In this document: one piece after another, positions 1-8,639 of the stretch
How positions within the stretch are numbered: position 1 is the stretch's first letter
Layout of the letters: each line of letters starts with the position of its first letter
DNA from: Bacteroidales bacterium
GTDB taxonomy: Bacteria; Bacteroidota; Bacteroidia; Bacteroidales; VadinHA17
Length of the DNA stretch: 64,000 nucleotides
Assembly (NCBI GenBank): GCA_009877105.1
Contig: WXFD01000036.1
Location: 1 to 64,000, forward strand
Direction: 5' to 3'
The notes under the pieces: model-generated
The model's input: the letters and a program-made list of their open reading frames with translations, nothing else
The model's database searches: none
Told to the model about the DNA's origin: nothing
Program-made: the position numbers and the translations under genes

Positions 1-240
1 ATCTATTAAGTTATTGATTGTCAGGGACTTTACCAAATTATTTCAATATTATTTATTAACTATCTTATTGACATTCAAACAATTATATTAATATTTAACG
101 AAGTATTGTTTATTAAAGATGCTTTTAAATGAATCAAACGGCTATTTATCAAAATTGAAAAATGAGAATTAATAATCCGTAAAAAAATTTCAGTCAGAAA
201 TTAATAATAATATTACTTTTACCGGCTCATTTAAATTCCG

Positions 241-1413
241 ATGGACCTTCTCCGATCGAATCCGATGTACAGGTATCTTATGATACTGGGGATTTGCGCC
301 AATGCGGGCCTCCAGGGATGGACCTCCCTTTTCACGAATTACGCCAAGGAGATCGTGGGTGTTAACGGATTCCAGTTAGGAGTATCGCAGGCAGTAAGGG
401 AAATTCCGGGCTTTCTGTCTGTTGCAGCCATTTTCCTGCTGTTCTTCTTCAAGGAACACAGGCTTTCATCATGGGCAGTGATACTGCTGGGGATAGGGAC
501 GGCTTTCACAGGTATTTTCACATCCTTCACCGGATTACTGGCCACAACCTTTACAATGTCGGTCGGATTTCATTTTTTCGAAACCACCAATAAATCACTG
601 ACGGTTCAATATTTCAACACAACCGAATCGCCCGTAGTCTTTGCCAGGATGAGGGGATACACGGCACTGGCAAATATAGCGGTCGGGTTTGCAATTTGGC
701 TTATGTCGTTCATGCTTCCCTACATGCAAATGTTCCTCCTGCTGGGACTGATAATAAGTCTGACTGGAATAAGCATGCTTTTCAGCAACCCTGCAGGAAA
801 AGAAATGCCGCACCAGCATAAAAAGCTCATTATTAAGAAAAAATACTGGCTTTTCTATATGCTGAATTTCCTTTCCGGAACACGGCGCCAGATATTCACA
901 GTCTTTGCCATATTCCTTCTTGTGGAACAATATCAGCTGAGTTTAAGGGTGGTAACAGGTATCTATGTGATTAACTATGCCCTTACATACCTGCTGAATC
1001 CACAGATATCCAGGGCATTGAACAAATATGGCGAACGGATTGTGCTTTCACTGGAAAGTGCCAGCCTTATCGTGCTTTTTCTCGGATATGCCTTTATAAA
1101 TAATGTCTGGGTGATAATAGGCCTGTTTGTAATGGACAGTATATTTTTCAATTTCTCAATTGGTCTAAATACATATCTCCAGAAAACTGCCGATCCGGAA
1201 GATCTGGGACCCTCCACTGCCGTAGGCTTTACGATAAACCATATTTCCGCAGTAATAATTCCTGTTTTCGGAGGTGCGCTTTGGATGCTTAACTGGAGAT
1301 TACCATTCCTTGTCGGGACAGGATTTGCAATCCTCTCTCTCTACTTCACTCAGCTGATTACAACCGACTACCACGAAAAAAGAGCTCTTTCATTCATTGC
1401 AAGGCTGAGGTAG
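241..1413 (+). CDS. MFS transporter
   Basis: A 390-residue hydrophobic protein with about 11-12 predicted membrane segments in two halves separated by a basic loop (HQHKKLIIKKK, near residues 185-195), the usual layout of a major facilitator superfamily permease in the inner membrane. The substrate cannot be read from the sequence. It starts with ATG at 241, about 20 bases after a 7-of-8 match to the Bacteroidota -7 motif (TACTTTTA, 213-220). The 240 bases upstream are AT-rich with no other gene visible. It stands alone on the + strand ahead of the CotH-type gene. The fold call is firm; specificity is unknown. Confidence 0.8.
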   Translation: MDLLRSNPMYRYLMILGICANAGLQGWTSLFTNYAKEIVGVNGFQLGVSQAVREIPGFLSVAAIFLLFFFKEHRLSSWAVILLGIGTAFTGIFTSFTGLLATTFTMSVGFHFFETTNKSLTVQYFNTTESPVVFARMRGYTALANIAVGFAIWLMSFMLPYMQMFLLLGLIISLTGISMLFSNPAGKEMPHQHKKLIIKKKYWLFYMLNFLSGTRRQIFTVFAIFLLVEQYQLSLRVVTGIYVINYALTYLLNPQISRALNKYGERIVLSLESASLIVLFLGYAFINNVWVIIGLFVMDSIFFNFSIGLNTYLQKTADPEDLGPSTAVGFTINHISAVIIPVFGGALWMLNWRLPFLVGTGFAILSLYFTQLITTDYHEKRALSFIARLR

Positions 1414-1535
1414 AAAAGGCTCCCTGTCCTTTCCAAAAGCAATATCACGGCCACACATAATACCAAACCATCCCGGAACTGTAAACGGATGATTCAACAT
1501 CGTCAGAAATCCCAGACTCAGGGAAAAATTTCCAT

Positions 1536-1543
1536 TATTTTTG
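1536..1543 (+). promoter_or_regulatory. Bacteroidota-type -7 box upstream of the CotH gene
   Basis: TATTTTTG matches TAnnTTTG, the -7 element used by the Bacteroidota primary sigma factor. It ends 14 bases before the ATG, implying a very short leader. No clear TTG -33 element lies at the expected spacing. Confidence 0.4.
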
Positions 1544-1557
1544 TAATTTAGCTCCTG

Positions 1558-3585
1558 ATGAACAGGGTTTTTTTAATAGCATTTCTTTCTGCATTTTTCT
1601 ATTTTCAGCTTTCTGCCCAGGATTTTACTGACAGCAATCTGCCAATTGTAATAATCAATACCGATCATGGGATGGAAATACCGGATGATCCGCGGATCCT
1701 GGCTGACATGAAGATCATTTACAGGGGCCCCGGTCTGAGGAATTACGTTTCTGACCAGAATACTCCCGGATACCTGAATTATAACGGAAGGATCAACATA
1801 GAAATACGGGGTTCTTCAACCCAGGTTGCGGAAAAAAAGCAATACGGACTGACCACTCTTAAGAATGACGACAAGAGTAACAATAATGTAAAACTGCTGG
1901 GCCTTCCCAAGGAAAATGACTGGATCCTCAACGGCATGGTATTCGATACGGCGCTCATCCGCGACTATCTCTCATACAACCTTTCAAGGCAGATCGGTGA
2001 ATACGCCTCCCGAACAGTGTATTGCGAGGTTATCATTAACGGCAATTACCGCGGCTTGTATGTTCTTCAGGAAAAAATCAAGGCTGATGAAAACCGGGTA
2101 AACATAATCAAAATAGGGGTCAACGATAATTCGTACCCTGAGGTCACCGGTGGTTACATTACAAAATCTGATAAAACGACCGGCGGTGATCCGGTTGCCT
2201 GGACCTTGCCTTCATGGTTTGACACTCCGGTTGATTTCATTCATGAACTTCCCAAACCTAAGAATGTAACTTCACAGCAGAATGATTATATCCGCAGCCG
2301 GTTCCGGCTTCTTCAGGAAACATCAATCGCCGGTGATACTTCGCCGTTAACAGGATTCCCTTCCATAATTGACATCACATCATTCATTGATTTCATACTT
2401 CTCAATGAACTGGCCTCCAATGCCGACGGATACATGTACAGTACATTCTTCCACAAGGACCGGAACGGCAAGCTGAGGGCAGGTCCCATATGGGATTTTG
2501 ACCTGACCTACGGGAACGATCTTTTCTTCTGGGGATATGACAGGAGCAAGACAAATGTATGGCAGTTGTCAAACGGGGAAAACGACGGGGCAAGATTCTG
2601 GAAAGAGCTTTTTGAGAACCCGTTATTCAGGTGCCATGCGGCAAAAAGGTGGAACAGCCTTACCAGGCCCGGACAACCTTTTAACCAGGAGGTCATTGAA
2701 TCATTTATTGACCGTACGGTTGAAACGATAAGCGAAGCCGTTGGCAGGGAATATGCCAGATGGGGTCAGAAAGCTGATCATTCCAGGCTGATAGCAGACC
2801 TTAAATTATTCATTTCCCGCAGAATTGCCTGGATATCGGCCAATATCGGATCTTCCACCGCATGCGAAAATACACCGGTTCCGCCCCTGGTGATATCAAA
2901 AATCGATTATCATCCCGAATCATCATCCGAATTCCCCGACAGTAAAGATCTTGAGTTCATTGAGATCAAAAACAACGGAAACAGCAGGGTTGACCTTACC
3001 GGTATTTATTTCGGCGGAACAGGGCTGGTTTTCCAGTTCCAGCCATACTCATCCCTTGGTCCGCTTGAATCGATAATAATTGCCGGAAATTCAGCAGCAT
3101 TCCGCCTGAAATACGGATTCACACCATTTGCAACGTTTTCAGGAAGTCTGCCTGACGAAGGAAAGGAACTGGTGCTTGCCGACGCTTTCGGAAACATCAT
3201 TGACCTGGTGAGTTATTCGAACAAGGCCCCATGGCCCGATGCTGACGGCAACGGCAGTTACCTGAAACTCACAGACCCGGATCTCGATAACAACGATCCG
3301 TCAAACTGGATTGCAACAAGGGAAACCCTGGTCAATGAAAATATAATTTCTGCTGATCCGGCCACTGTATTATTCCCAAATCCAGTTGCAAATATCCTGA
3401 ATGTAAGAAACAATACCCTGATCATCTCACTGATGCTGTATGATGTTCTGGGCCGTCCTGTTAAAATATCAGAAGTAAATTCACTTGAATGTCAGCTTGA
3501 TGTTACAGGGCTTCCATCCGGAACTTACTTCCTGAAGATTGTTACCCTGTCAGGAACACTTACTGAAAGACTGCTTAAACACTAA
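1558..3585 (+). CDS. Secreted CotH-kinase-like protein with lamin-tail domain and T9SS sorting domain
   Basis: 675 residues. Residues 1-21 form a Sec signal peptide ending LSAQ. Residues about 50-400 carry CotH motifs: IEIRGSSTQ (81-89), GLYVLQEKIKADENR (166-180) and WDFDLTYGN (312-320), the last holding the Asp residues that bind metal and nucleotide in CotH-type atypical kinases. Residues about 445-555 look like a lamin-tail domain (LEFIEIKNNG, VDLTGIYF). Residues 600-675 have the T9SS type A sorting pattern (FPNPV, then GLPSGTYFLKI). Family knowledge suggests export to the cell surface and a possible protein-kinase role; the target is unknown. A terminator follows. Confidence 0.85.
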   Translation: MNRVFLIAFLSAFFYFQLSAQDFTDSNLPIVIINTDHGMEIPDDPRILADMKIIYRGPGLRNYVSDQNTPGYLNYNGRINIEIRGSSTQVAEKKQYGLTTLKNDDKSNNNVKLLGLPKENDWILNGMVFDTALIRDYLSYNLSRQIGEYASRTVYCEVIINGNYRGLYVLQEKIKADENRVNIIKIGVNDNSYPEVTGGYITKSDKTTGGDPVAWTLPSWFDTPVDFIHELPKPKNVTSQQNDYIRSRFRLLQETSIAGDTSPLTGFPSIIDITSFIDFILLNELASNADGYMYSTFFHKDRNGKLRAGPIWDFDLTYGNDLFFWGYDRSKTNVWQLSNGENDGARFWKELFENPLFRCHAAKRWNSLTRPGQPFNQEVIESFIDRTVETISEAVGREYARWGQKADHSRLIADLKLFISRRIAWISANIGSSTACENTPVPPLVISKIDYHPESSSEFPDSKDLEFIEIKNNGNSRVDLTGIYFGGTGLVFQFQPYSSLGPLESIIIAGNSAAFRLKYGFTPFATFSGSLPDEGKELVLADAFGNIIDLVSYSNKAPWPDADGNGSYLKLTDPDLDNNDPSNWIATRETLVNENIISADPATVLFPNPVANILNVRNNTLIISLMLYDVLGRPVKISEVNSLECQLDVTGLPSGTYFLKIVTLSGTLTERLLKH

Positions 3586-3588
3586 ACG

Positions 3589-3616
3589 GCCGGCAGGGCG
3601 CCGGCATTATTTTTTC
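3589..3616 (+). terminator. Rho-independent terminator after the CotH gene
   Basis: A 6-bp GC-rich stem, GCCGGC (3589-3594) with GCCGGC (3600-3605), closes a 5-base loop and is followed by ATTATTTTTTC. It sits in the 21-base gap between this gene and the convergent creatininase-like gene. The T-tract is on the + strand only, and it overlaps the last codons of the opposing gene. Confidence 0.65.
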
Positions 3617-4494
3617 TTCAGCGGATCCTCCGCCCTTCTATAGAATTCCTCCTGCAACTGTTCAATGCTGTTGTTGTTTTTGAGGTACCTGATCAGTTCC
3701 ACGATCTGGTCCGACCAGATTTTGAAAATCAGTTCCCCAAGTTCTTTGTCAGGCACAACAACGTCGCCTGCGAAATGGTTGGGAAATTTTGCATACCACC
3801 AGATCCCCGTATAGCCAAAAGGCATCTTTTCAAGCCGTTTCTGATCAAGTCCTGATTCTTTTGTTATGGCTCCGACATCCACCAGGTCGGGCCTGATAGA
3901 GTACATCATTGACGTTTCTTCCTCGCCTGCATGTCCGTCGAGTTTGGCCTTCCTGAGTTTTTCAATCTCTTTTGAATGAACGGGATCGTCTTCCTGTCGG
4001 AATAAAACAACAACATAATCTTTTCTTGAGGCGAGCTGCGACTGGCAGAAATATTCCAGGAAACTTGTGCTGCCGCCATGTCCGTTGACCAGGATGATTT
4101 TTTTCAAACCATTCCTTGCCAGTTCTTCACAAGTCTCTTCCAGCATTTTCCACATAAGCTCACTACTATAGGCTATTGTGCCTGGCTGGTGTTTGGCTTC
4201 AAAAATCTGTCCTGCAAAATACGGTGGAAAAACCACTGCATATTCCTTTTTTGCTGCTTCCGTGGCAGCCTGCCTGGCTTCAAAAAGATCTGTTCCCAAT
4301 GGCAGATGCGGTCCGTGCTTTTCAATTATCCCCAGCGGAATGATGCAGACCCCTTTCGAAAGTTCGAGCGCCTGTACAAAACGGGGTGAAGACAGCTCTT
4401 CCATTTTATACGGCAAAGACGGATGAGGTATCTGCTGCCCCCATAAGAAGGCAGCAAACAGCAAGGAAGTAAAGGTTATCGTTATTTTTTTCAT
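3607..4494 (-). CDS. Exported creatininase-family amidohydrolase
   Basis: 295 residues with a signal peptide (MKKITITFTSLLFAAFLWGQ). Creatininase-family metal-binding motifs are present: IIEKHGPHLPLGTD (56-69; Glu58, His60, Asp69), VNGHGG (136-141) and DGHAGEEETS (186-195). The family hydrolyses cyclic or linear amides using two metal ions and includes creatininase, ArfB-like and mycofactocin-maturation (MftE) members. The signal peptide indicates a periplasmic enzyme. No mycofactocin or creatine pathway genes are nearby, so the substrate is unknown. Convergent with the CotH gene. Confidence 0.8.
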   Translation of the reverse strand: MKKITITFTSLLFAAFLWGQQIPHPSLPYKMEELSSPRFVQALELSKGVCIIPLGIIEKHGPHLPLGTDLFEARQAATEAAKKEYAVVFPPYFAGQIFEAKHQPGTIAYSSELMWKMLEETCEELARNGLKKIILVNGHGGSTSFLEYFCQSQLASRKDYVVVLFRQEDDPVHSKEIEKLRKAKLDGHAGEEETSMMYSIRPDLVDVGAITKESGLDQKRLEKMPFGYTGIWWYAKFPNHFAGDVVVPDKELGELIFKIWSDQIVELIRYLKNNNSIEQLQEEFYRRAEDPLKKK

Positions 4495-4536
4495 GGAGGA
4501 TAAAAAGGATTAATTATGGTTCTGTCAAATTAATTT

Positions 4537-4827
4537 CTATTCGATGGCCGCAAGCCTGAAAGGGTGAATTTCAATCTTCTGCCAGACGCCCCCGGTTATA
4601 TAGGGCTCTTCCTTCAGTCTTTTTTCAAGAGCCTCCCTGTCAGGAAATTCATAAACCACCATTGAACCGATCATCCGGCCATCATCGTCAAGAATGGCTC
4701 CGCCGAAAAGCATCTCCCCGGTTTTTTTCAGAATCGCAATTTTCCCGAGGTGCTCCTGGCGTATTCTCATCCTTCTCTCCAGGGCATCCGGATCATTTCC
4801 GTCGTAAGCTACAAGTAAAAACTGCAT
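4537..4827 (-). CDS. YciI family protein
   Basis: A 96-residue single-domain protein of the YCII-related, ferredoxin-like fold. It shows the family pattern: an N-terminal strand (MQFLLVAYDG), a helix with paired Arg residues and HLG, a GGAILDDDGRMIGSMVVYEF core and a C-terminal PYITGGVWQKIEIHPFR segment. Members are small proteins of uncertain biochemistry, some with weak dehalogenase-like or peroxidase activity. It may share a transcript with the creatininase-like gene, which starts 42 bases downstream. Confidence 0.8.
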   Translation of the reverse strand: MQFLLVAYDGNDPDALERRMRIRQEHLGKIAILKKTGEMLFGGAILDDDGRMIGSMVVYEFPDREALEKRLKEEPYITGGVWQKIEIHPFRLAAIE

Positions 4828-4929
4828 ATTATCCGTTCACTACTGTTAATTAATTCACATTGACTATCAAATTTAAGTAATTTGGAATTGGAACAGCAAA
4901 CCACCTGCACAAATTAATGATCCGTTTTT

Positions 4930-4937
4930 TATATTTG
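4930..4937 (+). promoter_or_regulatory. -7 box upstream of the Nramp gene
   Basis: TATATTTG fits TAnnTTTG and lies 51 bases before the ATG at 4989. It is the only good match in the divergent spacer. No convincing -33 TTG. Confidence 0.35.
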
Positions 4938-4988
4938 TTCCAGGTTTCAGGATAAATTTCCGGTTTTCAGGATATAACAAGGTATTTA

Positions 4989-6275
4989 ATGTCAGGACTC
5001 GGAACAATGACAAAACATTTCCGGTTTTTGAAGGAAAGGAAGAAAAAGGTTCATAAACCGGTATTTGGTGCTCTTGATATTCTCAGGTATATCGGGCCTG
5101 GAATGCTTGTGACGGTAGGCTTTATTGATCCCGGCAACTGGGCTGCAAACATAGCGTCAGGATCTGAATTCGGCTATACCCTCCTCTGGATAGTAACGCT
5201 GTCGACAATTATGCTGATATTGCTTCAGCATAATGTTGCCCATCTGGGAATAGCCACCGGTCTGTGCCTCTCCGAGGCTGCAACCATTCATTTCAGCCCG
5301 AAAATATCCAGACCCATCCTTTCATTTGCAGTTCTTGCTTCAGTTGCCACGTCGCTTGCGGAAATACTTGGCGGTGCCATTGCCCTGAACATGCTCTTCG
5401 GGATGCACATAAAAGTGGGTGCTGTTCTGGTGACGGTTTTTGTGATCATCATGCTCTTCACACATTCCTACAGGAAAATTGAAAAATGGATCATAGGTTT
5501 TGTTTCAGTGATAGGCCTTTCATTCCTTTATGAAATGTTTCTGATCGATGTCGACTGGGGTGCTGCCGCAGTTGCCTGGGTAAAACCTTCGATACCCGAA
5601 GGTTCCGTCCTGCTTATCCTTAGTGTTCTCGGCGCCGTGGTTATGCCCCACAACCTGTTCCTGCATTCGGAAATTATCCAGAGTCGCCAATGGAATATAC
5701 AGGATGACAAAGTGATCAGAAAGCAACTAAAATTTGAATTTGCCGATACTCTCCTGTCAATGATAATAGGCTGGGCAATCAACAGTGCAATTATCATCCT
5801 TGCTGCCGCAACGTTTTTCACAAAAGACATCAGGGTTTCAGAACTTCAACAGGCCGAAAGCCTGCTGAGGCCCCTTCTGGGTTCAAATGCCTCGGTTGTG
5901 TTTGCCGTTGCGCTTCTTTTTTCGGGAGTTGCATCCTCCATCACCTCAGCCATGGCAGGAGGATCGATCTTCTCAGGGATTTTCAGGGAACCTTATGATA
6001 TCAAGGACAGTCACTCCCAGACCGGGGTGCTGATTTCCCTCCTGGGGGGTCTTACCGTGATTTTCTTTATAGGCGATCCATTCAAGGGATTAATACTTTC
6101 CCAGGTTTTCCTCAGCATCCAGCTTCCTTTTACTATTGTATCACAGATATATCTGACTTCTTCCAGGAAAGTAATGGGCAAGTATGCAAACAGCAGATTC
6201 CTCAATTCAATACTGATCATTATTGCAATTGTGGTTATTTATCTGAATCTAAGGTTGTTATTTGAATTTTTCTGA
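4989..6275 (+). CDS. Nramp family divalent metal ion transporter
   Basis: 428 residues with about 11 membrane segments. The two unwound metal-binding helices are visible: DPGN in TM1 (47-50) and AVVMPH in TM6 (216-221). The Asp, Asn, Ala and Met residues known to coordinate Mn2+ or Fe2+ in bacterial Nramp proteins are all present. The predicted role is proton-coupled Mn2+/Fe2+ uptake across the inner membrane. A basic N-terminal tail (KERKKKVHK) precedes TM1. The start at 4989 could instead be the ATG at 5007. The phospholipase gene follows after 12 bases and is probably co-transcribed. A Mn efflux pump and an exported Mn-type SOD are encoded elsewhere in this window. Confidence 0.9.
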   Translation: MSGLGTMTKHFRFLKERKKKVHKPVFGALDILRYIGPGMLVTVGFIDPGNWAANIASGSEFGYTLLWIVTLSTIMLILLQHNVAHLGIATGLCLSEAATIHFSPKISRPILSFAVLASVATSLAEILGGAIALNMLFGMHIKVGAVLVTVFVIIMLFTHSYRKIEKWIIGFVSVIGLSFLYEMFLIDVDWGAAAVAWVKPSIPEGSVLLILSVLGAVVMPHNLFLHSEIIQSRQWNIQDDKVIRKQLKFEFADTLLSMIIGWAINSAIIILAAATFFTKDIRVSELQQAESLLRPLLGSNASVVFAVALLFSGVASSITSAMAGGSIFSGIFREPYDIKDSHSQTGVLISLLGGLTVIFFIGDPFKGLILSQVFLSIQLPFTIVSQIYLTSSRKVMGKYANSRFLNSILIIIAIVVIYLNLRLLFEFF

Positions 6276-6287
6276 TACAGCAATACC

Positions 6288-7070
6288 ATGCCTGAAAAAA
6301 CCTACGATACAGGTCTGGTTCTCAGCGGCGGTGGAGCAAGGGGATTTGCTCATATAGGTGTTCTGCAGGCACTGAATGAGACGGGCATTTATCCTGATGT
6401 AATTTCCGGTACAAGCGCAGGAGCACTGGTGGGCGTTTTGTATGCAGACGGTTTTTCACCCCGGGAGATCATGAAAATGATGAATTCAACAAGCCGGCTT
6501 CATTATATACGACCCACGATCCCCAGGGAAGGGCTGCTGCAGATTTCGGGAATCGAACGGATACTCAGGGAAAACCTGCGTGCCAAAAGATTTGAAGAAC
6601 TGAAATTGCCGCTGTATGTTACCGTTACCGACCTCAACAACGGGAAAGCTGAGTATTTTTCCAGGGGAGAACTTATTGAACCGGTAATAGCTTCTGCAAG
6701 TATCCCGGTTCTTTTTAAGCCTGTAATAATAAATGATATTCATTATGTTGACGGCGGGGTGCTGGATAATATGCCAATAAGGCCGCTTGAAAACAGGTGC
6801 AGCAGGATAATCGGGTCATTTGTAAATCCTGTGGGTTACGAGGAAACCGTTGTAAGCCTGACTCAAATCGCTGAACGGGTCTTTATGCTTAATATGTCAA
6901 AGGAGGTCCTTGAAAAAAAGGAAAGGTTTGATCTGTTTATCGCACCGCAGGAATTGAAGAATTACAAGATCCTTGACCCCGAAAAAGCTGTAGAGGTCTT
7001 TGATTTAGGATACACGGCCACGATTGAAAAGCTCAGGGATCCGGTTATCAGGCAGATTTTTGGCATCTGA
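6288..7070 (+). CDS. Patatin-like phospholipase family protein
   Basis: 260 residues, one patatin domain without a signal peptide. It has the oxyanion hole GGGARGFA (14-21), the nucleophile elbow GTSAG (41-45, Ser43) and the catalytic Asp in VDGGVLDN, giving the complete Ser-Asp dyad. It resembles the short RssA/YchK-type cytoplasmic esterases rather than secreted T9SS patatins. It follows the Nramp gene closely. The substrate (lysophospholipid or acyl ester) is inferred from family only. Confidence 0.88.
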   Translation: MPEKTYDTGLVLSGGGARGFAHIGVLQALNETGIYPDVISGTSAGALVGVLYADGFSPREIMKMMNSTSRLHYIRPTIPREGLLQISGIERILRENLRAKRFEELKLPLYVTVTDLNNGKAEYFSRGELIEPVIASASIPVLFKPVIINDIHYVDGGVLDNMPIRPLENRCSRIIGSFVNPVGYEETVVSLTQIAERVFMLNMSKEVLEKKERFDLFIAPQELKNYKILDPEKAVEVFDLGYTATIEKLRDPVIRQIFGI

Positions 7071-7107
7071 ATGGTTGATGGCTCAAAAAGCCGGATATTC
7101 ACCCGCT

Positions 7108-8511
7108 TCAATAATAACTTGATGCATCCCAGCAATGTGTGCAGAGTTTTTCCTTTGGTAATCCGATGGCATTAACCATGTCATCCAGACGTTGATACAT
7201 CAGGCTGTCGAGTTTAAGTGTTTCAGCAATTTTTTTTACCATGTTCATATACCGTTCAGAATCAGGGTCAGTGTATTCGCCCGGGTCGGCATTTTCTCCG
7301 TCAAGCTGGAATATTGCTTTACGCCCGGCAAGGTCCATCGGGGTCCTTGACTGGGAGAAATTAAGGAACTCGCATGGAAAAAGTAACGGGGGGCAGGCAA
7401 TTCTCATATGCACTTCGGAAGCACCGGCGCTGTGAAGAATACTGGCATTGTCCTTAAGCTGCGTTCCGCGGACAATGCTGTCATCGAGGAAAACCATCTT
7501 CTTCCCTTCAATAACCGCCTTGTTTGGAATCAGTTTCATTTTTGCAACCAGGTCGCGCTGAGCCTGGCTCTGAGGCATGAAACTCCTGGGCCAGGTCGGA
7601 GTGTATTTTGAAAATGCCCTTTTATAGGGAATGCCCTTCTCATTACCGTAACCCAACGCATGACCAACACCCGAGTCGGGTATTCCGCAAATGAAGTCAA
7701 CTTCCACATTATCCCGCCTGGCAAGCGCTGCACCACACCGGTAACGGCATTCATCAACATTTATCCCTTCATAGTAAGAGGGAGGATATCCATAATAAAC
7801 CCAGAGAAATGCGCAAATCTGCATTTTATCTCCGGGCTTCCTTAAAACGGTGTAATTATCGGACGTGACGTGAACAATCTCGCCAGGCCCTAGATTGTAT
7901 TCAATATTGAAACCTGTATTCGGAAAGGAACTTGACTCAGTTGCCATGGCCAGGGCATTGTCTTTTTTCCCGACAATCACCGGGGTTCTTCCAAGTTTAT
8001 CCCTGGCAGCAATTATCCCGTCTTCGGTAAGTATCATAATTGAACAGGAGCCCCTGATGCTTTCAAAAACATTTTCAATTCCGGAAACAAAACTGTCTTC
8101 TTCACAGATAAGGTTGGCAACCACTTCTGTGGGATTTATATTTCCTTCAAAATTTTCGGTGAAATGATACCTTTTTTTCAGGAAACGTTTTTCCAGGTCA
8201 TCAAGATTAAGTATCCTGCTTACGGTGACGATGGCAAATCGGCCAAGATGGGAATTGAAAAGAATGGGCTGGGGATCGGTGTCACTGATGATTCCCATTC
8301 CTGAATTACCTGAAAACTCATGCAATTCATCCTCGAACTTGTTCCTGAAATAGCTGTTACTTATATTATGAATCGATCTTCTGAAGCCTTTACCCGGTAA
8401 AATAAATACCAATCCGGCACGTTTTGTTCCCAAATGTGAATGATAATCGGTCCCGTAAAAAACTTCCTCAACACAATCACTTTTGGAAACAACACCGAAA
8501 AAGCCACTCAT
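7108..8511 (-). CDS. PurF-like amidophosphoribosyltransferase paralogue lacking the N-terminal Cys
   Basis: 467 residues with a class II glutamine amidotransferase-like N-terminal half and a type I phosphoribosyltransferase half. The PRPP loop is intact (VFLDDSIVRGT, 340-350), with matching FICGIPDSG and PQSQAQRD segments. The N-terminus reads MSGFFG, so residue 2, the obligatory Cys nucleophile of PurF, is Ser (codon AGT at 8506-8508). The HNG glutamine-binding motif is also not recognisable near residues 95-100. Glutaminase activity is therefore unlikely; ammonia-dependent or regulatory function is possible. My recollection is that such a Cys-less paralogue is widespread in Bacteroidota beside a canonical PurF. 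It is divergent from the next gene. Confidence 0.85.
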   Translation of the reverse strand: MSGFFGVVSKSDCVEEVFYGTDYHSHLGTKRAGLVFILPGKGFRRSIHNISNSYFRNKFEDELHEFSGNSGMGIISDTDPQPILFNSHLGRFAIVTVSRILNLDDLEKRFLKKRYHFTENFEGNINPTEVVANLICEEDSFVSGIENVFESIRGSCSIMILTEDGIIAARDKLGRTPVIVGKKDNALAMATESSSFPNTGFNIEYNLGPGEIVHVTSDNYTVLRKPGDKMQICAFLWVYYGYPPSYYEGINVDECRYRCGAALARRDNVEVDFICGIPDSGVGHALGYGNEKGIPYKRAFSKYTPTWPRSFMPQSQAQRDLVAKMKLIPNKAVIEGKKMVFLDDSIVRGTQLKDNASILHSAGASEVHMRIACPPLLFPCEFLNFSQSRTPMDLAGRKAIFQLDGENADPGEYTDPDSERYMNMVKKIAETLKLDSLMYQRLDDMVNAIGLPKEKLCTHCWDASSYY

Positions 8512-8600
8512 AAAGCTGAAAATTAATTACTTAATAAATTACAACCGATTTGTAAATTTAATCATTGCCAATGATTTATTAAATATTTGATTGTTATTAT

Positions 8601-8608
8601 TACTTTTG
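8601..8608 (+). promoter_or_regulatory. -7 box upstream of the coiled-coil protein gene
   Basis: TACTTTTG fits TAnnTTTG and ends 31 bases before the ATG at 8640, a normal leader length. The divergent spacer it lies in (8512-8639) is strongly AT-rich. Confidence 0.45.
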
Positions 8609-8639
8609 CAAAAGTTATTGTTTTAATATCCACAAGTAA

